In this document: positions 9,305-14,955 of the stretch, in pieces | How positions within the stretch are numbered: the stretch's first letter is position 1 | Layout of the letters: the number at the start of each line of letters is the position of its first letter | Assembly: GCA_900313845.1 (NCBI GenBank) | Contig: OMTC01000005.1 | Location: forward strand, 1-24,642 | Origin: an uncultured Prevotellaceae bacterium | GTDB taxonomy: Bacteria; Bacteroidota; Bacteroidia; Bacteroidales; Bacteroidaceae | Direction of reading: 5' to 3' | DNA length: 24,642 bases | Translations under genes and position numbers: made by a program | Notes under the pieces: model-generated | What the model was told of the DNA's origin: nothing | Databases searched by the model: none | What the model saw: only the letters and a program-made list of their open reading frames with translations

Positions 9305-9593
9305 CCTTGTTCGGTCCGTTGTAGTCATCGCGTGGCATCCATCCCACACGTGTAATGACGTATGGTTTCCCCAAGTCCAATCCAGCCCAAGTGTAACTGC
9401 GCTCGTAGGTGGCAAGAAAGGTGTCGGCATTGCCATCGAACGCCATTTCGCAGGTGTTCACGCTTGTAGAAATCATTCCTTTATTATAATCGTAGCATTG
9501 AGTCGTGCCAATGACTTTTCCCGTCAGTTTCTCTTCAGCTAAGAGGCTTTGAGCGGAAATCATCATCACTATAAAAATGAGTATTCTCGTCAT
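9300..9593 (-). pseudogene. N-terminal fragment of the CotH family gene (signal peptide plus half discoidin-like domain)
   Basis: This is a 97-residue fragment. MTRILIFIVMMISAQSLLA is a signal peptide. It is followed by the first half of a discoidin-like domain: LTGKVIGTTQCYDYNKGMIS, AFDGNADTFLATYERSYTWA, and GLDLGKPYVITRVGWMPRDD. It stops at TGA right after GPNKV. From memory of related Bacteroidetes CotH proteins, about 25-30 residues normally separate this point from the SHA.VNCS.GFRYVRYVG segment that opens the next frame. The gap and the frame change (out of register by 2 of 3) suggest an internal deletion rather than a single-base slip. It has its own promoter box at 9625-9632. Alternatives are an assembly error or translational coupling through the GTGA overlap. 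Confidence 0.7.
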
Positions 9594-9624
9594 TTGTTAT
9601 ATATAAATAATAGGTGTTGAGGCA

Positions 9625-9632
9625 CAAATTTA
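9625..9632 (-). promoter_or_regulatory. Predicted promoter, TAAATTTG box (minus strand)
   Basis: On the minus strand the sequence TAAATTTG (9632-9625) matches TAnnTTTG and is followed by TGCC. It would place the start of transcription about 25 nt before the ATG at 9593, a short leader for the split CotH gene. The -33 region is unclear. Confidence 0.55.
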
Positions 9633-9717
9633 TATATTTTTGCCCATATTCCTCAGTATTCTTTGATTTTTTCTGAAAAAAAACTGATTTCGTCTGTTAG
9701 ATTTCGTTCGGAATCCG

Positions 9718-9725
9718 TATCTTTG
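9718..9725 (+). promoter_or_regulatory. Predicted promoter, TATCTTTG box
   Basis: TATCTTTG followed by CAAC matches the Bacteroidetes -7 box well. A weak GTTAG at 9695-9699 is the only candidate -33 element. The predicted start is near 9731, just before the terminator-ended RNA at 9731-9801 and about 125 nt before the gene at 9856. Confidence 0.6.
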
Positions 9726-9730
9726 CAACA

Positions 9731-9801
9731 GAATTTGATACAACAATCCAACTATGCAGCCATGCTAAATGGCGATTCAGGGGATTGTTGTATCTTTTTT
9801 T
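9731..9801 (+). ncRNA. Candidate small structured RNA or terminated leader
   Basis: Between the promoter box and a run of seven T (9795-9801) lies a perfect 13-bp stem: GATACAACAATCC (9737-9749) with GGATTGTTGTATC (9782-9794). The 32-nt loop contains a second hairpin, GCCAT/ATGGC (9759-9763 and 9769-9773), with loop GCTAA. The unit therefore has its own promoter, a compact fold and an intrinsic terminator, and would give an RNA of about 70 nt. It is much shorter than 6S RNA and I do not recognise it as an Rfam family. It may be an independent small RNA or an attenuator for the gene at 9856. Bases 9774-9782 (GATTCAGGG) can instead pair with 9810-9818 (CCCTGAGTC, one G-U pair). Confidence 0.55.
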
Positions 9802-9855
9802 GTGCGCGTCCCTGAGTCTAATTCGTTCTTTTATTTATTGTAATTTTTTCGGTTT

Positions 9856-10302
9856 ATGAATCAAAAAATCTACCGCCTCTGCTGCACTTGCACACCGCAG
9901 CAAGGCATCGTTCGGATGGACGCCAGAACACTCAATCAAGTGGAGAAAGAAGGAAAAGAGTTCATTAACCAAGCCCACGGCACGCGGAAGATGGCACACC
10001 GCGCTCTGCAGCTGGGCGACATTTGCCAGAAGGCTGGCTACCCATATCGAGCTATCGACATCTGGGGAACGACGATTGGCGAAATCATCTATCGCGACTA
10101 CAAATGGGTTCCTGTACCCATCAACACCAGTCTGTTCCACCTCTGCGATGTGGTCTCCGAATACGAGGCGCTTCTGCTTGCCTCTCGTGTCGATTCCACC
10201 TGGAAACAGCTTGGTCATCAGGAGATGGCGGGAGAGGTGATAGGTATCCTTAAAGAATACCATTCGCTTTGGTTTGATAAGTATTACGAAGCGCTGCCAT
10301 AA
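9856..10302 (+). CDS. Hypothetical protein, 148 residues, not recognised
   Basis: I do not recognise this protein. It has no signal peptide or membrane segment, so it is probably cytoplasmic. The N-terminus MNQKIYRLCCTCTPQQGIVR has two close cysteines (CCTC). The middle part, RKMAHRALQLGDICQKAGYP through WGTTIGEIIY, reads as amphipathic helices and could be a short helical-repeat (TPR-like) unit, but this is a guess. The C-terminal half is also helical (DVVSEYEALLLASRVDSTWK; MAGEVIGILKEYHSLWFDKY). The ATG at 9856 is preceded by TAATTTTTTCGGTTT, without a Shine-Dalgarno sequence. The only visible upstream promoter is that of the structured RNA at 9731-9801, so expression may depend on read-through. 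No terminator follows; the 22-nt array begins at its stop codon. Composition suits real coding sequence. Confidence 0.72.
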   Translation: MNQKIYRLCCTCTPQQGIVRMDARTLNQVEKEGKEFINQAHGTRKMAHRALQLGDICQKAGYPYRAIDIWGTTIGEIIYRDYKWVPVPINTSLFHLCDVVSEYEALLLASRVDSTWKQLGHQEMAGEVIGILKEYHSLWFDKYYEALP

Positions 10303-10655
10303 GGCAACGCTTCAGGAATTTCTGCAACGCGTGTGTGGTTTTACTGAAGCGCGTGTGAGGATGCTCAGAAGCAAATTTGTGGACTGACTGAAGCGCTCCT
10401 TTGAATTCAACTAGTTGCCGAAGGTTCGTCATCGACTTGGCGAGCCTTCGGCGTTGCGATGCCGAACCTTCGCCGTGTAAACGTTGAGGGCTCGGTGTTT
10501 CAGTTGAATCAAAGGAAAAGACCAGGAGAAGCGAAGGAGAAAATCAGTAGAAGCGAAGGAAAGGGTGAGCAAAAGCGAAGAAAAGATTGGCTTACGCCGA
10601 GCTAAGGTTCAGCAAAAGCAAAGGAGAGAATTGCATGAAGCGGATTGTAGCGCAA
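10303..10655. repeat. Degenerate 22-nt-period repeat array
   Basis: This gene-free stretch is built from about 15 degenerate units. An anchor trinucleotide (mostly CTG, CAG or a variant) occurs at 10322, 10344, 10366, 10388, 10412, 10437, 10459, 10484, 10501, 10523, 10545, 10567, 10589, 10610 and 10632. Ten of the 14 steps are exactly 22 nt, and the others are 17-25. The right half is purine-rich, with AGAAGCGAAGGA-like cores after the anchor. The left half has CTGAAGCGC-like cores. The centre holds forward and reverse copies of GCCGAAGGTTCG. It is not a CRISPR array: the whole period is degenerate repeat and there are no unique spacers. No convincing open reading frame crosses it. Function unknown. 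Confidence 0.75.
10398..10515. repeat. Nested inverted repeats at the centre of the 22-nt array
   Basis: Outer arms are CCTTTGAATTCAACT (10398-10412) and AGTTGAATCAAAGG (10502-10515), complementary apart from one bulged base. Inner arms are CGAAGGTTCGTCATCG (10419-10434) and CGATGCCGAACCTTCG (10457-10472), 16 bp with one mismatch around a 22-nt loop. Both share nearly the same centre, so this part could form one long hairpin or cruciform, and the array to its left looks partly like an inverted copy of the array to its right. Confidence 0.75.
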
Positions 10656-10660
10656 AAACG

Positions 10661-10761
10661 TGTTGAGTGTTATCTCAACAATTCATTTTGGGTGAAAATG
10701 ATGGGGCAAAAGAATCTTTTTTGTTAAAAAATAGGGTGGAAGGTGTAAATTTTACCATTCA
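10661..10761 (+). other. Non-coding stretch with small hairpins
   Basis: After the array there are two perfect 7-bp hairpins: TGTTGAG/CTCAACA (10661-10667 and 10674-10680) and TCATTTT/AAAATGA (10683-10689 and 10695-10701). An imperfect GGTGTAAA/TTTTACC pair follows near 10743-10756. None is followed by a clean T-run, so they are weak terminators at best for the gene ending at 10302. No gene is seen. Confidence 0.4.
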
Positions 10762-10786
10762 TTTTCTTTTTGTAATATATTTTTTA

Positions 10787-10794
10787 TATATTTG
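10787..10794 (+). promoter_or_regulatory. Predicted promoter, TATATTTG box
   Basis: TATATTTG followed by CC matches TAnnTTTG. A TTTG at 10769-10772 lies upstream but only 14 nt away, closer than the usual spacing of about 19. The implied start near 10801 gives a leader of about 100 nt before the ATG at 10902. That leader repeats TTTCTAACA twice (near 10823 and 10836). Confidence 0.6.
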
Positions 10795-10901
10795 CCACGA
10801 AATAATTGACTAACAAGAGTTTTCTAACAGATATTTCTAACAAGAAATCTTTTATTATTTTTTTTATAATTCTATTATCAACTAACTTAAAATTACACAT
10901 T

Positions 10902-13900
10902 ATGAAGCAAAAACTTTTACTTCTCGGTGCTGCATTGATGATGTCGGCTTCGGTGTTCGCTCAGTGGACTAAGCCTGTACCATCAAGTACGCAGGACATG
11001 GTTGATGATGGCGAAACGATTATGTTCCTCTACAACACGGGAGCTGCTGGCTTCCTTGCTGGTTCTAACGATTGGAACACTCGTGCTTCCGCTGCATCAT
11101 TCGGCGACTCCATCCGCATTGCTCAGGCATTTGAGGATGACGAAAAGACTGTTCCACTGGATGCTTGGAACATCAATTGCTGGCCTTCAGCAGCCAACAA
11201 GAACGCTTGGCTTTGGGTATCTTGCAACGCATGGGATGCCATGTGGGTAGATGCTCCAGACTCTTACGCTACGGATAGTTATCCTGGCACTGACGCTTGG
11301 ATTATCACCAAGCAGGCTAATGGTACTTACAAGTTCACGAACAAGACCATCACGGCAGCTACTGCAGGTGCTTGGGGTGTGGCAGAAATCATCAGAAAGC
11401 AGACTGGCGACAATCGTCTCTACATCTATGATTCAGCTTTGACCTACACTGACGAAAGTGGCGAGGAAATCTTGGAAGACCAGCCAGTGTTCGAAGGTGC
11501 TTTCTATGATGAATGGGTTTTCATCTCTCCTGAAGAGTATGAATCGCTCCAGCCAAAGGTAGCTGCTTATCACGCTGCTATCAAGCTGAAGGCTACCCTC
11601 GACAAAGCTAAGGCTGAATATCCACAGCTCGACTTCTCGGCTCCAGAGGCTGTTTATAACAACACAGCTTCCACAGCAGAGGAACTTGCAGCTGCTGAGG
11701 AACAGGTGACAGGCATCATCGTGAACTACAAGGCTTCCCTTGCATCGTTCGACGAACCACTCGACTTGACAAGTGAAATTGGTGACGGTTCTTCTGTTGG
11801 TCCTTGGACTCAGGAATTCACGGGTACTGGCACAACAGGTTCTCACTCTACCAACACTTGGTCAACAGAGGCTAACAATGGTGGTGACGGCACCGACATG
11901 ACCACTCCATTCATTGAGCACTGGACTGGTTCGGGCGGTATTCTTTCCGACCAGAAGATTTATCAGAAACTTCCAAACCTTGCTCCAGGTCTCTACAAGT
12001 TCACTGTTGATGCCCGCGTTTACAACGAGGCAAGTCAGCTTGAAAAGTTCGAAGGCATCAAGATGTTCTTCGGCAACGACAGTATCAACCTTCAGGACGA
12101 AGTTGACATTTACTATTCTGGCAGCAAGAGCGTGCTCTGGTCGAAGAACTACTTCACCATCATCGCAATCTTGCCTGAGGCAAGCGACGTAGAACTTGGT
12201 TTCGACATCAAGAATGCTAACTTCAACTGGCTTGCATTCAAGAACACATCACTCTTCTACTATGGTAATGAGAACTGTGAAGAGAATGCATTGAAGCTCT
12301 ACAAGATGGGTTACAAGTACGACAGAATGAGTGCTGACACCATTGCTGCTCAGGTTGCTCTGATTGACGCTTACAACGCTGCTATTGACGCATTGGATGC
12401 TGCAACAAGCAAGGAAGACATCAAGGCTGCCGCTGCTGCTGCTGATGCTGCTGAGAAGGTAGTGAAGGAAAACATTGCTGCTTACGAAAAGATTGCCAAG
12501 AAGATTGAGAAGTGGATGGACGACCTCGATTCTCACAACACACTTGCTGGTGATGAATGGGATGCATTCTCCGACTTCATGCAGATTGACAACGATGAAG
12601 ATGCTGCTGACTTCACAGCCGAACATCCTGAATACCCAACTCCAATCGCTCTCATCCTTCAGGAGAACATGGAAGATGGAATTTATCCTTTGAACACAGA
12701 AGAAATCAACTCGTACATCTCTACAGTTGACTCTCTCTATTCTTCAGCTGTGGCTCACAGCCTCGTTCCTGGAACTGACTGTACAGACATGCTTACCAAT
12801 GCTGACTTCGGTAGCAGTACTGGTACATTCTCAACTGATGGTTGGACAGGTGCTGCTCAACTTGGTGGTTTGAACGACTACATGTGTGCTGAGCGCTATG
12901 AATCAACAGTTGACTTCTATCAGACTGTGAAGGGCGCTCCAGCTGGTATCTACAAGATTGAGACTCACGCATTCGTTCGCCCTGCAGGAAATGGCTCTTA
13001 CAACGGTACTGAAGACATCAACTGCTGGCTCTACATGAACAACTTCCGCTCAACGATTCAGAACATCGTGAACGACGTGATTCCAAGAGATGAAGCTGTT
13101 GACCACGTGAACTGCTATCTCGACATGACTGATGAGCCTTATTATCCATCGAACACTTGGACAACAGGTTACGACTACGAGGTAACAAATGGTTACAATG
13201 CTGCTGGCGAGTCTGTTTCGGGTTATGTTCCTAACTGTATGGTTGGTGCTTCTTACGCATTCCGCGCTGGTCGCTACGCTGTGACTACTTACGGTCTTGT
13301 AGGTGATGGTGAAGACATGAAGATTGGTATCACTTCCGATGGACAGAAAGTTCACTGGTTCCTCTTCTCTGGATTCAAGCTCACTTACGTTGGTAAGGAT
13401 GCAGACGCTATCAACGAAATTCTCCCTAATTACACTGAGCAGCTCGAAAGATTCTTGAACGAAAATGGTTCTAACATGACTCAGCCAGCTCTCGACGCTG
13501 CAATGAAGGCTCTTGAGAATGCTCAGAACCTGATTGGTAGCTCCGACGCTGATGCACTCTGGAATGCTCTCCAGGCAACTAACCAGGCTCTTGCAGACGC
13601 TCAGGCTAACAAGGCTGCTTGCGACGCATACAAGCTTGCTTACGACGATCTCTATGCAGCTGCAAGTGACCCAGAAGCTAATCTTGAGGCACTCGAGAAG
13701 TTTGGCGAAGAAGAAGAAAGCTTCAACAACTACACTGAACTCACTACAGACGAACTCATTGCCCTCACAGAAAAGGCTAAGGAATTCACTTCTGACCTGA
13801 AGATGCCTAACGGCGAAGCTTCTGACGAAGACCCACTCGACTACACAAGCGTGATTGTGAACCCTACATTCGACAATATCTCATACGAAGGATGGTTAGG

Positions 13901-14636
13901 TTCAAGCTTCGGTGCTGGTGGTACTACTGCTCCTCTTGCAGAACGCTATCAGCAAAAATTCGACACTTATCAGGATCTCACAGTTCCAGCTGGTACTTAT
14001 GAGCTCTCTGTGAACGGTATGCATCGTTCTGGTCAGGCTGCTGACGACTACGCAGACTACCTCGCAGCTCAAGAAGCATTGGCTGCTGACCCTAACTACG
14101 TTGACCAAACCCTCACTGCATTCCTCTATGCAACTACAAGCGAAGGTACATTCTCTAATCCACTTCCTCACGCATCTGCTGGTGTTGTTGAGAGTCCTTA
14201 CGGTGTGGAAAGTGAATCAACAGTTGGTGAAAACGCTGACCACTACATTCCTAACACCATGCTTGCTTGCGACACTTACTTCCACACTCCTTACTACGAC
14301 GAGCAAGGCAACGAGTACTATCCTTACTTCACTAAGGTGATTCTCAAGGTGGGTGAAGACAAGAAGCTCCGCATCGGTGTGAAGCGTAATAATGATGCAG
14401 GAACTCCTGCCGGCAACTGGACCATCGTTGACGACTTCAAGCTCCTCTACTTCGGTACTAACAGTGCACAGGATCCAAGCGCAGACGCTTCTGGCATCGC
14501 TACAGCTACAGCTGAGAACATGACGAAGGCTGCACAAATCTTCACCGTTTCTGGTACTCGCGTAAACTCACTCCAGAAGGGTATCAACATTGTTCGTACA
14601 AGCAATGGCGAGGTGAAGAAGATTTTCGTAAAGTAA
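10902..14636 (+). CDS. Large secreted multidomain protein with sorting-like C-terminal tail
   Basis: The protein has 1244 residues. I chose the ATG at 10902 because it begins a clear signal peptide (MKQKLLLLGAALMMSASVFA, cleaved before Gln). The open frame extends upstream to a TTG at 10806, but that extension covers the predicted leader. The first domain (GETIMFLYNTGAAGFLAGSN) resembles beta-trefoil-like segments of Prevotella secreted proteins. Three beta-sandwich, carbohydrate-binding-module-like domains follow, near nt 11750-12270, 12790-13400 and 13855-14460. Each has a YQ.L or Y..L core and a PAG.Y or PGLY turn (for example KLPNLAPGLYKFTVDARVYN). They are separated by alanine- and glutamate-rich helical linkers (KAAAAAADAAEKVVKENIAA). 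The tail IFTVSGTRVNSLQKGINIVR, ending KKIFVK, resembles T9SS-type sorting tails. No catalytic motif is recognised. A likely role is surface adhesion or glycan binding (inference). A terminator follows. Confidence 0.85.
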   Translation: MKQKLLLLGAALMMSASVFAQWTKPVPSSTQDMVDDGETIMFLYNTGAAGFLAGSNDWNTRASAASFGDSIRIAQAFEDDEKTVPLDAWNINCWPSAANKNAWLWVSCNAWDAMWVDAPDSYATDSYPGTDAWIITKQANGTYKFTNKTITAATAGAWGVAEIIRKQTGDNRLYIYDSALTYTDESGEEILEDQPVFEGAFYDEWVFISPEEYESLQPKVAAYHAAIKLKATLDKAKAEYPQLDFSAPEAVYNNTASTAEELAAAEEQVTGIIVNYKASLASFDEPLDLTSEIGDGSSVGPWTQEFTGTGTTGSHSTNTWSTEANNGGDGTDMTTPFIEHWTGSGGILSDQKIYQKLPNLAPGLYKFTVDARVYNEASQLEKFEGIKMFFGNDSINLQDEVDIYYSGSKSVLWSKNYFTIIAILPEASDVELGFDIKNANFNWLAFKNTSLFYYGNENCEENALKLYKMGYKYDRMSADTIAAQVALIDAYNAAIDALDAATSKEDIKAAAAAADAAEKVVKENIAAYEKIAKKIEKWMDDLDSHNTLAGDEWDAFSDFMQIDNDEDAADFTAEHPEYPTPIALILQENMEDGIYPLNTEEINSYISTVDSLYSSAVAHSLVPGTDCTDMLTNADFGSSTGTFSTDGWTGAAQLGGLNDYMCAERYESTVDFYQTVKGAPAGIYKIETHAFVRPAGNGSYNGTEDINCWLYMNNFRSTIQNIVNDVIPRDEAVDHVNCYLDMTDEPYYPSNTWTTGYDYEVTNGYNAAGESVSGYVPNCMVGASYAFRAGRYAVTTYGLVGDGEDMKIGITSDGQKVHWFLFSGFKLTYVGKDADAINEILPNYTEQLERFLNENGSNMTQPALDAAMKALENAQNLIGSSDADALWNALQATNQALADAQANKAACDAYKLAYDDLYAAASDPEANLEALEKFGEEEESFNNYTELTTDELIALTEKAKEFTSDLKMPNGEASDEDPLDYTSVIVNPTFDNISYEGWLGSSFGAGGTTAPLAERYQQKFDTYQDLTVPAGTYELSVNGMHRSGQAADDYADYLAAQEALAADPNYVDQTLTAFLYATTSEGTFSNPLPHASAGVVESPYGVESESTVGENADHYIPNTMLACDTYFHTPYYDEQGNEYYPYFTKVILKVGEDKKLRIGVKRNNDAGTPAGNWTIVDDFKLLYFGTNSAQDPSADASGIATATAENMTKAAQIFTVSGTRVNSLQKGINIVRTSNGEVKKIFVK

Positions 14637-14658
14637 CTTCTTGAAAAAGAATCTTGAT

Positions 14659-14696
14659 AAAAGTCCTCAGCGCGGAAGGCGCTGGGGACTTTTTTT
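14659..14696 (+). terminator. Intrinsic terminator after the 1244-residue protein gene
   Basis: Arms AAGTCCTCAGCGC (14661-14673) and GCGCTGGGGACTT (14679-14691) form a 13-bp stem with one G-U pair and a GGAAG loop. Two further A-T pairs extend it, and it ends in seven T (14690-14696). Confidence 0.92.
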
Positions 14697-14697
14697 G

Positions 14698-14760
14698 ATG
14701 GGGGGAGATGGGGTTAATGGGGAGAATGGGGTTGATGGGATGAATGGGGAGGGATGGGAG
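14698..14760 (+). repeat. G-run tandem repeat (ATGGGG-N3), G-quadruplex-like
   Basis: Seven units begin with ATGGG: at 14698, 14708, 14717, 14726, 14735, 14744 and 14754. The spacing is 9 or 10 nt, most often ATGGGG plus three variable bases. Seven runs of three or more G with short loops meet the usual pattern for an intramolecular G-quadruplex on the plus strand. The array lies directly after the terminator and about 55 nt before the leuS promoter. Confidence 0.8.
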
Positions 14761-14805
14761 TAGGCTGAAAATCAAAATTTTGAGTGATAATTTTTTTATG
14801 CGCTG

Positions 14806-14830
14806 ATTTTGTGCTACCTTTGCACAAAAT
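14806..14830. promoter_or_regulatory. leuS promoter with an overlapping operator-like dyad
   Basis: TACCTTTG (14815-14822) matches the TAnnTTTG box, with a T-rich -33 region. It is enclosed by a perfect 9-bp inverted repeat, ATTTTGTGC (14806-14814) and GCACAAAAT (14822-14830), with a 7-nt spacer. A third half-site makes a second palindrome, CACAAA-A-TTTGTG (14823-14835), over the likely start of transcription. A protein bound here would block the promoter, so repressor control is plausible, but no regulator is known. Confidence 0.6.
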
Positions 14831-14849
14831 TTGTGAGAAAAGCAGCTTT

Positions 14850-14921
14850 ATGGCAAAAGAACTCGGTTTTTTTGCCCATTTTGTTTGCACTATTTTTTGC
14901 AATATTTTTCATTCTGCATAA
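14850..14921 (+). other. Possible small upstream ORF in the leuS leader
   Basis: ATG to TAA encodes 23 residues (MAKELGFFAHFVCTIFCNIF, then HSA). It is rich in phenylalanine and has a single leucine codon (CTC), so it does not look like a leucine-attenuation peptide. It ends 34 nt before the leuS ATG. It may be chance in an A/T-rich leader. The stretch from 14637 to 14955 otherwise holds only the terminator, the G-run repeat and the promoter. Confidence 0.2.
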
Positions 14922-14955
14922 TTTGCGACACGAAAAAACGTTATAATAAAAAGAT

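Noticed and set aside
9737..9794. Integron attC-like site from the ACAAC...GTTGT inverted arms
   Set aside because: The arms do not fit RYYYAAC/GTTRRRY, there is no integrase nearby, and the T-run directly after the arm fits a terminator better.
10250..10432. Minus-strand 60-residue ORF
   Set aside because: It is made of the 22-nt repeats and the 3' end of the opposite gene, and has no promoter or family resemblance.
10303..10655. CRISPR array
   Set aside because: The period is only 22 nt, there are no constant repeats alternating with unique spacers, and no cas genes are present.
10810..10865. Attenuator hairpin (ATTTCT/AGAAAT) with a following T-rich run in the leader of the large protein gene
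   Set aside because: The stem is only six A/T-rich pairs with a 4-nt loop, and the T-rich run is interrupted; it is too weak to call.
10806..10901. TTG start giving a 1276-residue version of the large secreted protein
   Set aside because: The extra 32 residues lie in the predicted leader and would bury the signal peptide at 10902.
14823..14955. T-box or leucine attenuator before leuS
   Set aside because: No T-box sequence, no leucine codon run and no terminator hairpin between the promoter and leuS.
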